Positions 42,214 to 50,543 of a DNA stretch of 64,000 bases are shown in pieces. Origin of the DNA: Streptomyces sp. SDr-06 (lineage in GTDB: Bacteria > Actinomycetota > Actinomycetes > Streptomycetales > Streptomycetaceae); contig NZ_QOLA01000022.1 of NCBI RefSeq assembly GCF_003324565.1, positions 55,490 through 119,489 of the forward strand, in the 5' to 3' direction. The position numbers and the translations under genes are program-made. Positions within the stretch are counted from its first letter, which is position 1; every line of letters starts with the position of its first letter. The notes below the pieces were generated by a model, which was not told where the DNA came from, did not search any database, and worked only from the letters and a program-made list of their open reading frames with translations.

Positions 42214-43503
42214 ATGGAGCAGTACGAGCCCGACCTCCCCCCGGCCCTCCACTCGGCCGGAGCGGGGAGAGCCCCCCTCGCCCCGGCCCAACTGGCGGCC
42301 ATCCGGCGCAGCATGACCAACGGCCGGGGCGCCCTGACCCGCCGTTCCCTGCTGCGCGCCTCGGGCATGGGCGCGCTCACCGTCGGCGGTCTCGCCGGCC
42401 TGAGCGCCTGCGGCATCCCGGCGGCCACCAAGGAGAACGGCACCGGACCGTCCAACGCGGACCACTCCGCCCAGGAGAAGGAGGTCAACTTCTCCAACTG
42501 GACGCAGTACATGGACATCAGCGACGACAAGAAGCACCATCCGACGCTGGACGAGTTCACCCGCCGCACCGGGATCCAGGTCAAGTACACCGAGGACATC
42601 AACGACAACGTCGAGTTCTTCGGGAAGATCAAGCCGCAGCTCGCGGGCGGCCAGGACACCGGCCGGGACCTCGTGGTGCTCACCGACTGGCTCGCGGCCC
42701 GGCTCATCCGGCTCGGCTGGGCGCAGCAGCTCGACCCGGCGCGCCTGCCGCACGCGTACGCCAACCTGGCGCCCCAGTTCCGCATGCCCGACTGGGACCC
42801 CGGCCGCGCCTACTCCTACCCCTGGACCGGCATCCCGACCATCATCGCCTACAACGCCAAGGCGACCGGCGGCAAGAAGGTCGACTCCATCACCCAGCTG
42901 CTCGACGACCCGAGCCTCAAGGGCCGGGTCGGCTTCCTGTCCGAGATGCGCGACACCATCGGGATGACCCTGCTCGACCTCGGCAAGGACCCGGCGAAGG
43001 TCACCGACGCCGACTTCGACGAGGCGATCGGACGGCTCCAGAAGGGCGTCGACACCAAGCAGATCCGCCGCTTCACCGGCAACGACTACACCGGTGACCT
43101 GGTGAAGGGCGACCTCGCCGCCTGTGTCGCCTGGGGCGGTGACGTGACCCAGCTGCGCGCCGACAACCCGGACATCAAGTACGCGATCCCGGCCGCCGGG
43201 TACATGACGTCGAGCGACAACCTGCTGATCCCGGCGAAGGCCCGCCACCAGAGCAACGCGGAGAAGCTGATCGACTACTACTACGAGCTGCCGGTGGCTG
43301 CCAAGCTCGCCGCGTTCATCAACTACCAGTGCCCGGTCGACGGGGTCCGCGACGAACTCGCCAAGATCGACCCGGCGCTCGCGCAGAACGAACTGATCCT
43401 GCCGGACCGGGCGATGACCGCGAGGTCGCACGCCTTCCGCTCGCTCAGCGAGGCCGAGGAGACGGCGTACGAGCAGAAGTTCTCCAAGCTCATCGGAGCG
43501 TGA
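42214..43503 (+). CDS. potD: Polyamine ABC transporter substrate-binding lipoprotein
   Basis: 429 residues. A 45-residue N-terminal tail precedes a twin-arginine motif (TRRSLLRAS), hydrophobic stretch and lipobox LSAC (Cys66), suggesting Tat export and lipidation. The mature part has VNFSNWTQYMD, YTEDINDNVEFFGKI and RRFTGNDYTGDL, as in PotD. It is a paralogue of the orphan protein at 32092. It lies 51 bases behind the dehydrogenase and 123 ahead of potA. Confidence 0.92.
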   Translation: MEQYEPDLPPALHSAGAGRAPLAPAQLAAIRRSMTNGRGALTRRSLLRASGMGALTVGGLAGLSACGIPAATKENGTGPSNADHSAQEKEVNFSNWTQYMDISDDKKHHPTLDEFTRRTGIQVKYTEDINDNVEFFGKIKPQLAGGQDTGRDLVVLTDWLAARLIRLGWAQQLDPARLPHAYANLAPQFRMPDWDPGRAYSYPWTGIPTIIAYNAKATGGKKVDSITQLLDDPSLKGRVGFLSEMRDTIGMTLLDLGKDPAKVTDADFDEAIGRLQKGVDTKQIRRFTGNDYTGDLVKGDLAACVAWGGDVTQLRADNPDIKYAIPAAGYMTSSDNLLIPAKARHQSNAEKLIDYYYELPVAAKLAAFINYQCPVDGVRDELAKIDPALAQNELILPDRAMTARSHAFRSLSEAEETAYEQKFSKLIGA

Positions 43504-43522
43504 GCGCTCCGCGGGTGCGCCC

Positions 43523-43575
43523 GCTTTTCGGCTGCGGGTGCGTCGTGGCCGGTCGCGCAGTTCCCCGCGCCCCTA
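43523..43575 (+). repeat. Single copy of the dispersed repeat between potD and potA
   Basis: GCGCAGTTCCCCGCGCCCCT (43554-43573) preceded by a GGCTGCGGGTGCGTCGTGG flank. The core is the same as in the three-copy arrays at 26113-26242 and 57060-57186. It sits inside the pot transcription unit. Confidence 0.85.
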
Positions 43576-43626
43576 CGGGCGCTCGCCCTTACCCCCCGTC
43601 CTCTCGACCCCCCTGGGACCCCACCC

Positions 43627-44778
43627 ATGACTGACAGCACCGCCGGCGGCGATGTCCGCCTCACCGGGATCAGCAAGACGTACGGCTCCTTCACCGCCGT
43701 CCATCCGCTCGAACTGACCGTTCCGCAGGGCTCGTTCTTCGCCCTGCTCGGCGCGTCCGGCTGCGGCAAGACCACCACCCTCCGCATGATCGCGGGGCTG
43801 GAGGAGCCGAGCACCGGCACCGTCTTCCTCGGCGACAAGGACGTCACCGACCTGCCGCCGTACAAGCGTCCGGTGAACACCGTCTTCCAGTCCTACGCCC
43901 TCTTCCCGCACCTGAACGTCACCGAGAACATCGCCTTCGGGCTGCGCAGGCGGGGCATCAAGTCGGTGAAGAAGCAGGTCGACGACATGCTGGAGCTCGT
44001 GCAGCTCGGCGACTTCGCCCAGCGCAAGCCGCACCAGCTCTCCGGCGGCCAGCAGCAGCGCGTGGCGGTCGCCCGCGCGCTCATCAACCACCCCCAGGTG
44101 CTGCTCCTGGACGAGCCGCTCGGCGCCCTCGACCTCAAGCTGCGCCGCCAGATGCAGCTGGAGCTCAAGCGCATCCAGACCGAGGTCGGGATCACCTTCA
44201 TCCACGTCACCCACGACCAGGAGGAGGCCATGACGATGGCCGACACGGTCGCGGTGATGAACGGCGGGCGGGTCGAACAGCTCGGCGCGCCGGCCGAGTT
44301 GTACGAGAACCCGCAGACCACGTTCGTCGCGAACTTCCTCGGCACCTCCAACCTCATCGAGGCCGAGGTCGCCGAGAAGACCGGCGAGGACGTGGTGGTC
44401 ACGGCCGGTGGCGCCAAGCTGCGGCTGCCCGGCGGGCGATGTCCGGCCGCCACCAGCAGCGGCGGCAAGCTCCTCGTCGGCGTACGCCCCGAGAAGATCT
44501 CGCTCGCCCACCGCGACGACGAGGGCGCCGTCGCCGAGGGCCGCAACCGCGTCCCCGGCCGCATCGTCGACTCGTCCTTCATCGGCGTCTGCACCCAGTA
44601 CCTCGTCGACTCCCCGGCGGGCCAGGGCCTCTCGGTCTACGAGCAGAACGTGGACAGGCGCGCGGGGCTCGTTCCCGGCGCCGAGGTCGTCCTGCACTGG
44701 AACCCGGCGCACACCTTCGGCCTCGACGCGGCGCAGGCGATCGACGCGGGTGTCGAGAAGGTCGAGGACGCCGCGTGA
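43627..44778 (+). CDS. potA: Polyamine ABC transporter ATP-binding protein
   Basis: 383 residues. Walker A GASGCGKT (42-49), signature LSGGQQQRVAVARAL, Walker B VLLLDEPLGALD, H-loop VTHDQEEA. The C-terminal ~130 residues form the TOBE-type regulatory domain seen in PotA. It energises uptake through PotB and PotC. Its TGA overlaps the potB GTG (GTGA). Confidence 0.95.
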   Translation: MTDSTAGGDVRLTGISKTYGSFTAVHPLELTVPQGSFFALLGASGCGKTTTLRMIAGLEEPSTGTVFLGDKDVTDLPPYKRPVNTVFQSYALFPHLNVTENIAFGLRRRGIKSVKKQVDDMLELVQLGDFAQRKPHQLSGGQQQRVAVARALINHPQVLLLDEPLGALDLKLRRQMQLELKRIQTEVGITFIHVTHDQEEAMTMADTVAVMNGGRVEQLGAPAELYENPQTTFVANFLGTSNLIEAEVAEKTGEDVVVTAGGAKLRLPGGRCPAATSSGGKLLVGVRPEKISLAHRDDEGAVAEGRNRVPGRIVDSSFIGVCTQYLVDSPAGQGLSVYEQNVDRRAGLVPGAEVVLHWNPAHTFGLDAAQAIDAGVEKVEDAA

Positions 44779-45689
44779 CCGCCCTCGCCGAAGCGCCGGC
44801 GGAGCTGCCGCTCCGCAAGGCGTCCACCCGCAAGCGGCTCGTCCCGTACTGGCTGCTGCTGCCCGGCATCCTGTGGCTGATCGTGTTCTTCGCGCTGCCG
44901 ATGGTGTACCAGGCCTCGACCTCCGTACAGACGGGCTCACTCGAGAAGGGCTTCCAGGTCACCTGGCACTTCCAGACCTACTGGGACGCCTTCAAGGAGT
45001 ACTACCCGCAGTTCGTCCGCTCGCTGCTGTACGCGGGGACGGCGACCCTGCTGTGCCTGCTGCTGGGCTATCCGCTGGCGTACCTGATCGCCTTCAAGGC
45101 GGGCCGCTGGCGCAATGTCGTCCTCGTCCTGGTCATCGCGCCGTTCTTCACCAGCTTCCTGATCCGCACGCTCGCCTGGAAGACGATCCTGGCCGACGGC
45201 GGACCCGTGGTGCACGCGCTGGGTTCGCTGCACGTCCTGGACGTCACCAACTGGCTGGGCTGGACCGAGGGCAACCGGGTCCTGGCCACGCCGATGGCGG
45301 TGGTGTGCGGGCTCACCTACAACTTCCTGCCCTTCATGATCCTGCCGCTGTACACCTCCCTGGAGCGCATCGACTCCCGGCTGCACGAGGCCGCCGGCGA
45401 CCTCTACGCGACCCCGGCCACCACCTTCCGCAAGGTGACCTTCCCGCTGTCCATGCCCGGCGTCGTCTCCGGCACCCTGCTCACCTTCATCCCGGCGAGC
45501 GGCGACTACGTGAACGCCGAACTGCTCGGCTCCACCGACCAGAAGATGGTCGGCAACGTCATCCAGTCGCAGTTCCTGCGCGTCCTGGACTATCCGACCG
45601 CCGCCGCCCTGTCCTTCATCCTGATGGCGATCGTCCTGGTCATGGTCACCGTCTACATCCGCCGAGCCGGGACGGAGGACTTGGTCTGA
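44775..45689 (+). CDS. potB: Polyamine ABC transporter permease, PotB type
   Basis: 304 residues with six membrane segments: ~24-44, ~77-97, ~109-130, ~173-190, ~232-250 and ~275-297. The EAA loop reads LHEAAGDLYATPATTFRKVT. GTG 44775 overlaps potA by four bases and its stop overlaps potC by one. It forms half of the channel with PotC. Confidence 0.93.
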   Translation: MTALAEAPAELPLRKASTRKRLVPYWLLLPGILWLIVFFALPMVYQASTSVQTGSLEKGFQVTWHFQTYWDAFKEYYPQFVRSLLYAGTATLLCLLLGYPLAYLIAFKAGRWRNVVLVLVIAPFFTSFLIRTLAWKTILADGGPVVHALGSLHVLDVTNWLGWTEGNRVLATPMAVVCGLTYNFLPFMILPLYTSLERIDSRLHEAAGDLYATPATTFRKVTFPLSMPGVVSGTLLTFIPASGDYVNAELLGSTDQKMVGNVIQSQFLRVLDYPTAAALSFILMAIVLVMVTVYIRRAGTEDLV

Positions 45690-46501
45690 TGAGGTCCATG
45701 CCCCTTCTCACGTGGCTGCGCCGCAACCTCGTGGTCATCGCGGGACTCGCGACGCTCGCGTACCTGATCCTGCCGAACATCGTCGTGATGGTGTTCTCGT
45801 TCAACAAGCCGAACGGGCGCTTCAACTACTCCTGGACGCGGTTCTCGACCGACGCCTGGCAGGACCCGTGCGGGGTCGCCGACATGTGCGGCTCGCTCTC
45901 GCTCTCCCTCCAGATCGCCGTCTGGGCCACGATCGGCGCGACCGCGCTCGGCACGATGATCGCGTTCGCCCTGGTCCGCTACCGGTTCCGGGCGCGCGGC
46001 GCGATCAACTCGCTCATCTTCCTGCCGATGGCGATGCCCGAGGTCGTGATGGCCGCCTCCCTGCTCACGCTCTTCCTCAACATGGGCGCGCAGCTGGGCT
46101 TCTGGACGATCCTGATCGCCCACATCATGTTCTGCCTCAGCTTCGTCGTCACTGCCGTCAAGGCCCGCGTGATGTCCATGGACCCCCGCCTTGAGGAGGC
46201 CGCGCGCGACCTCTACGCCGGGCCCGTCCAGACGTTCCTGCGGGTGACGCTGCCGATCGCGTCGCCCGGCATCGCGGCGGGCGCGCTGCTCGCCTTCGCG
46301 CTCTCCTTCGACGACTTCATCATCACCAACTTCAACGCGGGCTCCACCGTGACCTTCCCCATGTTCGTGTGGGGCTCGGCGCAGCGCGGCACGCCCGTGC
46401 AGATCAACGTCATCGGGACGGCCATGTTCATCATCGCCGTCGTGGTGGTCACCACCGGACAATTCATTGCGAACCGGCGCAAGAACAGCGCGAAAGCGTA
46501 A
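45689..46501 (+). CDS. potC: Polyamine ABC transporter permease, PotC type
   Basis: 270 residues with six membrane segments. The EAA-type loop reads LEEAARDLYAGPVQTFLRVT, followed by LPIASPGIAAGALLAFALSF and DDFIITNF, the PotC signature. ATG 45689 overlaps the potB stop; an internal ATG at 45698 is an alternative. The oxidoreductase gene begins 29 bases later, so it is very likely part of the same unit. Confidence 0.94.
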   Translation: MRSMPLLTWLRRNLVVIAGLATLAYLILPNIVVMVFSFNKPNGRFNYSWTRFSTDAWQDPCGVADMCGSLSLSLQIAVWATIGATALGTMIAFALVRYRFRARGAINSLIFLPMAMPEVVMAASLLTLFLNMGAQLGFWTILIAHIMFCLSFVVTAVKARVMSMDPRLEEAARDLYAGPVQTFLRVTLPIASPGIAAGALLAFALSFDDFIITNFNAGSTVTFPMFVWGSAQRGTPVQINVIGTAMFIIAVVVVTTGQFIANRRKNSAKA

Positions 46502-46530
46502 CCCACGCAGTTCCTGAGGGAGTTGAAATC

Positions 46531-47952
46531 ATGGCCGTGACCCGAGCCATGAGCAGTGCGGCAACGAAGTCTCTCGCGGGCGCGAAGCCCGTTCCCTTCT
46601 GGCTGGAGGATCCCGGCCGCCCCGAGGCGCTGCCCGCCCTCACCGGCGACGAGAGGTGCGACCTCCTCGTCGTCGGCGGCGGATACAGCGGCCTGTGGAC
46701 CGCGCTGATCGCCAAGGAGCGCGAGCCCGGCCGCGAGGTCGTCCTCATCGAGGGCAAGGAAATCGGCTGGGCCGCCTCCGGCCGCAACGGCGGCTTCTGC
46801 GCCGCCTCCCTCACCCACGGCCTGGGCAACGGCCTGGCCCGCTGGCCCGACGAGCTCGCCCGGCTCGAGGAGCTGGGCGCGGCGAACCTCGACGCCATCG
46901 AGGCCGCCGTCGCCCGCTACCGGATCGACTGCGACTTCGAGCGGACCGGCGAGATCGACGTCGCCACCGAGCCCCACCAGCTCGAAGAGCTGCACGAGAT
47001 GTACGAGGAGGCCACCAGCCTCGGCTTCGGCGGGCTCGAACTCCTCGACGAGGAGGCGTTGCGGGCCGAGGTCGACTCGCCCACCTTCCTCGGCGGCCTC
47101 TGGGACCGCGACGGCGTCGCCATGCTCCATCCCGCCAAGCTCGTCTGGGGCCTGAAGCGGGCCTGTCTCGACCTGGGCGTACGGATCTACGAGCACACGC
47201 CGGGCCTCTCGCTGGCCCGGGTCGGCACCGGCATGGGCGTGCGCACCCCGTACGGGAAGATCCGCGCCGAGCACGTGGCGCTCGGCACCAATGTGTTCCC
47301 CTCGCTGGTCAAGCGGCTGCGGCCGTACACGGTCCCGGTGTATGACTACGCGCTGATGACCGAGCCGCTCAACGCCGCCCAGCTCGCCTCGATCGGCTGG
47401 CACGGGCGCCAGGGGCTCGGGGACGCGGCCAACCAGTTCCACTACTTCCGGCTGTCCGCCGACAACCGCATCCTGTGGGGCGGCTACGACGCCGTCTATC
47501 CGTACGGCGGGAAGGTGCGCAGCGAGTACGACGACCGGCCCGAGACCTACGCCAAACTCGCCGAGCAGTTCTTCCACTGCTTCCCTCAGCTGGAGGGGCT
47601 GGCCTTCAGCCACGCCTGGGGCGGCGCGATCGACACCTGCTCGCGCTTCTCGGCGTTCTTCGGCACCGCGCACGCGGGCCGGGTCGCGTACGCCGCCGGG
47701 TACACCGGGCTCGGGGTCGGCGCGACCCGCTTCGGCGCCGAGGTGATGCTCGACCTGCTCGCGGGCGAGCAGACCGAGCGCACCGAACTGGAGATGGTGC
47801 GCACCAAGCCCCTGCCCTTCCCGCCGGAGCCGGTGGCCTGGGCGGGCATCGGCATCACCAAGTGGTCGCTGGCCCGCGCCGACGAGCGGGGCGGCCGGCG
47901 CAATCTGTGGCTCAGGGCGATGGACCGGGTGGGTCTCGGCTTCGACTCCTGA
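46531..47952 (+). CDS. FAD-dependent amine oxidoreductase (PuuB-like)
   Basis: 473 residues of the DAO family. The FAD-binding Rossmann motif VVGGGYSGLWTAL is at ~48-60 and SGRNGGFCAASLTHG follows. The C-terminal YAAGYTGLGVGATRFG binds FAD. PuuB oxidises gamma-glutamylputrescine to gamma-glutamyl-aminobutyraldehyde, which suits the flanking potABCD and aldehyde dehydrogenase genes. It ends at a good terminator, closing the ald-potDABC-oxidase unit. Position matches SCO5671 as remembered. Confidence 0.9.
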   Translation: MAVTRAMSSAATKSLAGAKPVPFWLEDPGRPEALPALTGDERCDLLVVGGGYSGLWTALIAKEREPGREVVLIEGKEIGWAASGRNGGFCAASLTHGLGNGLARWPDELARLEELGAANLDAIEAAVARYRIDCDFERTGEIDVATEPHQLEELHEMYEEATSLGFGGLELLDEEALRAEVDSPTFLGGLWDRDGVAMLHPAKLVWGLKRACLDLGVRIYEHTPGLSLARVGTGMGVRTPYGKIRAEHVALGTNVFPSLVKRLRPYTVPVYDYALMTEPLNAAQLASIGWHGRQGLGDAANQFHYFRLSADNRILWGGYDAVYPYGGKVRSEYDDRPETYAKLAEQFFHCFPQLEGLAFSHAWGGAIDTCSRFSAFFGTAHAGRVAYAAGYTGLGVGATRFGAEVMLDLLAGEQTERTELEMVRTKPLPFPPEPVAWAGIGITKWSLARADERGGRRNLWLRAMDRVGLGFDS

Positions 47953-47988
47953 CCCGTCGGCTCGGTGGTCCACCGCGCTTGATCCTCC

Positions 47989-48023
47989 GTGCGCCCCCGG
48001 TCACGCCGGGGGCGCACTTCTTT
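47989..48023 (+). terminator. Terminator after the PuuB-like gene
   Basis: A 12-bp perfect stem (47989-48000 with 48006-48017), five-base loop and TTCTTTC tail, 36 bases after the stop. Confidence 0.85.
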
Positions 48024-48152
48024 CGATCATGGTGTGACCCGGTTCACCCCTACGAGGTGGCCGAAGTCGCGTCATAGTCCGGCCCCGCGCCGCTCTCCCC
48101 CGGGACGCACCGGGCGCCGCCCGGTGAAGTGGAACCGGATCGGAGGACGGCA

Positions 48153-48608
48153 ATGACTGCCTCGGGGTCGAAGACCGCGGTGGAATGGCTGGCATCGGTG
48201 GCACCGGATCCCGACGCCTGCCGGTGGGAATGGGAGCGCAACCCCCTGGGGGTCGCTCTTCTTCCGGCCGGCAGGCGCTGGGACGTACTGATCCTGCCGG
48301 GTGAGCTCGGGCACGGCGCGCTGGAGGTGCTGACCCGGCTCGTGGACCGGCCGGGCCCCGTGCTGGCCGACTTCGGTGACGCGCGGGTGGGGTTCTTCGT
48401 GCCGCCCGGCACCGCGGGGCGCTGGCTCGGGACGGGGGTGCGCGGCGCGGGCCGCGGCACCTGGATCGTGGTGCCGTACCCGGGCCGGGCGTCGGGCGGG
48501 GTGCGCTGGCTGGTGCCGCCCGACGGCTCGGGCACGCTCACCGATCCCGCCCTCCTGGAGCTGGCGATGCACGAGGCGGCGGCCCGGCTCGCGCGCGGGG
48601 GGGACTGA
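48153..48608 (+). CDS. Small protein resembling the N-terminal part of bifunctional primase-polymerases
   Basis: 151 residues from ATG 48153 behind CGGAGGAC. It has no signal peptide or membrane segment. The stretch WDVLILPGELGHGALEVLTR followed by GPVLADFGDARVGFFVPPG and later WIVVPYPGRASGGVRWLVPP resembles the N-terminal region of Streptomyces bifunctional DNA primase/polymerase-like proteins, but the metal-binding acidic pair is not evident. Activity is therefore doubtful. It stands between the polyamine operon and the chitinase gene, with a weak 5-bp hairpin behind it. Confidence 0.6.
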   Translation: MTASGSKTAVEWLASVAPDPDACRWEWERNPLGVALLPAGRRWDVLILPGELGHGALEVLTRLVDRPGPVLADFGDARVGFFVPPGTAGRWLGTGVRGAGRGTWIVVPYPGRASGGVRWLVPPDGSGTLTDPALLELAMHEAAARLARGGD

Positions 48609-48653
48609 CGGAAAAAAAGGGGAACCGCCCGGGGCGGCTCGTCGCCGGACATC

Positions 48654-48682
48654 TTGACAAGCCGATTGGTCTGGACCATGTT
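48654..48682 (+). promoter_or_regulatory. Chitinase promoter with DasR-like site
   Basis: A TTGACA -35 box (48654-48659) and a 17-base spacer lead to CATGTT (48677-48682). The spacer carries ATTGGTCTGGACCATG (48665-48680), which matches the DasR-responsive element consensus ACTGGTCTAGACCACT at 12 of 16 positions including the GGTCT-GACC core. DasR, a GntR-type repressor, controls chitin genes through N-acetylglucosamine in Streptomyces. Confidence 0.8.
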
Positions 48683-48725
48683 GTGCGGACTTCGTGTCTC
48701 CATACCCCCTTGCCGGGAGGCAGTC

Positions 48726-50543
48726 GTGGACCGCACCAGACATCCGGCCCTGTGGCCATCCCTCTGCGCCGCCGTGACGGCGGCCGCACTCGCCGCGGCC
48801 GGACTCGTCGCCGTGGCGCCGTCCGCGCGCGCCGCCGACACCGACCTCCTGCGCAACGGCGGCTTCGAATCCGGACTCGACGGCTGGAACTGCACCGCGG
48901 GCAGCGGGGCCGCGGTCTCCTCGCCCGTGCACAGCGGCACCGGCGCGCTGCGGGCCACCCCGATGGGCAGCGACAACGCGCAGTGCTCCCAGACCGTGGC
49001 CGTCCAGCCCAACTCCGCGTACACGCTGAGCGGTTGGGTGCAGGGCAGCTATGTCTACCTCGGCGCCTCGGGCACCGGCACCACCGACGTGTCGGCCTGG
49101 ACCCAGTCCGCGCCGTCCTGGCAGCAACTGACGACCACCTTCAGGACCGGCGCGAACACCACGTCGGTGACCGTCTACACACACGGCTGGTACGGCACCG
49201 GCGCGTACGGGGCGGACGACGTGACCCTGACCGGTCCCGGCGGCGCCCCCGTCCAGATACCCACCGCCCCCGCCGGGCTCACCGCGTCCGGCGCCACCGC
49301 CTCGTCCGTGAACCTGACCTGGTCCGCCTCGGCGGGCGCCACCGGCTACACCGTCTACCGGGACGGCGCCAAGGCGGCCTCGGTGAGCGGGACTTCGGCC
49401 ACCGTCACGGGTCTGGCGCCCGCCACCTCGTACGCCTTCCAGGTCACCGCGACCAACAGCGCGGGGGAATCCCCGAAGTCGGCCACCGTCACCGCGGCCA
49501 CCACGTCCGGGGGAGGGAACCCGCCCCCTTCGGGCCACGCGCTGGTCGGCTATCTGCACGCCTCGTTCGCCAACGGCGCGGGCTACACGCGCATGGCGGA
49601 CGTGCCCGCCGACTGGAACATCATCGACCTCGCCTTCGGCGAACCGACCTCCCCGACCTCCGGCGACATCCGCTTCACCCCGTGCCCGGTCAGCGAATGT
49701 CCCACCGTCGAGCCGCTCGCCGACTTCAAGGCGGCCATCAAGGCCAAGCAGGCCGCGGGCAAGAAGGTGCTGATCTCCATCGGCGGCCAGAACGGCCAGG
49801 TCCAGCTCACCACGGCCGCCGCCCGCGACACCTTCGTCTCCTCCGTCTCGAAGATCATCGACGACTACGGCCTGGACGGGCTCGACATCGACTTCGAGGG
49901 GCACTCCCTGTCGCTCAACACCGGCGACACGGACTTCCGCAGCCCGACGACCCCGGTCGTCGTCAACCTCATCGACGCCCTGAAGACCCTCAAGGCCAAG
50001 TACGGCCCGGCGTTCGTCCTGACGATGGCCCCGGAGACGTTCTTCGTGCAGATGGGCTACCAGTACTACGGCTCGGGCCCCTGGGGCGGGCAGGACCCGC
50101 GCTGCGGCGCCTACCTCCCGGTCATCTACGCGCTGCGCGACTCCCTGACGCTGCTGCACGTCCAGGACTACAACTCGGGCTCGATCATGGGCCTGGACAA
50201 CCAGTACCACTCGATGGGCGGATCGGACTTCCACATCGCCATGACGGACATGCTGCTCACCGGCTTCCCGGTGGCGGGCGACGCCGCGAAGACGTTCCCG
50301 GCGCTGCGGCCCGATCAGGTGGCCATCGGCCTGCCCGCCTCCAGTCAGGCGGGCAACGGCTGGACCAGCCCGGCCGAGGTCACCAAGACGCTGGACTGCC
50401 TGACCAGGAAGGCGAACTGCGGCTCGTACGCGACCCACGGCAGCTGGCCGGGGCTGCGCGGCCTGATGACCTGGTCCATCAACTGGGACCGGTTCAACGG
50501 CGGCGAGTTCTCGAAGAACTACGACGCATACCCGTGGAGCTGA
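48726..50543 (+). CDS. Secreted multi-domain chitinase (GH18)
   Basis: 605 residues from GTG 48726. A Sec signal peptide ends near ARA-ADTD (residue ~38). A carbohydrate-binding module of about 135 residues follows (LLRNGGFESGLDGWNC), then a fibronectin type III domain (~180-265, PTAPAGLTASGATASSVNLTW) and a Gly/Pro linker. The GH18 catalytic domain (~280-605) has the active motif DGLDIDFE at 384-391 with proton donor Glu391, and SIGG. It hydrolyses chitin outside the cell; the DasR-like site upstream agrees. Its last 50 bases overlap the convergent PAP2 gene. Confidence 0.95.
   Translation: MDRTRHPALWPSLCAAVTAAALAAAGLVAVAPSARAADTDLLRNGGFESGLDGWNCTAGSGAAVSSPVHSGTGALRATPMGSDNAQCSQTVAVQPNSAYTLSGWVQGSYVYLGASGTGTTDVSAWTQSAPSWQQLTTTFRTGANTTSVTVYTHGWYGTGAYGADDVTLTGPGGAPVQIPTAPAGLTASGATASSVNLTWSASAGATGYTVYRDGAKAASVSGTSATVTGLAPATSYAFQVTATNSAGESPKSATVTAATTSGGGNPPPSGHALVGYLHASFANGAGYTRMADVPADWNIIDLAFGEPTSPTSGDIRFTPCPVSECPTVEPLADFKAAIKAKQAAGKKVLISIGGQNGQVQLTTAAARDTFVSSVSKIIDDYGLDGLDIDFEGHSLSLNTGDTDFRSPTTPVVVNLIDALKTLKAKYGPAFVLTMAPETFFVQMGYQYYGSGPWGGQDPRCGAYLPVIYALRDSLTLLHVQDYNSGSIMGLDNQYHSMGGSDFHIAMTDMLLTGFPVAGDAAKTFPALRPDQVAIGLPASSQAGNGWTSPAEVTKTLDCLTRKANCGSYATHGSWPGLRGLMTWSINWDRFNGGEFSKNYDAYPWS

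Noticed and set aside
40591..43431. 946-codon minus-strand frame opposite the second aldehyde dehydrogenase and potD
   Set aside because: It mirrors codon positions of two well-supported genes and has low-complexity composition with no family motif.
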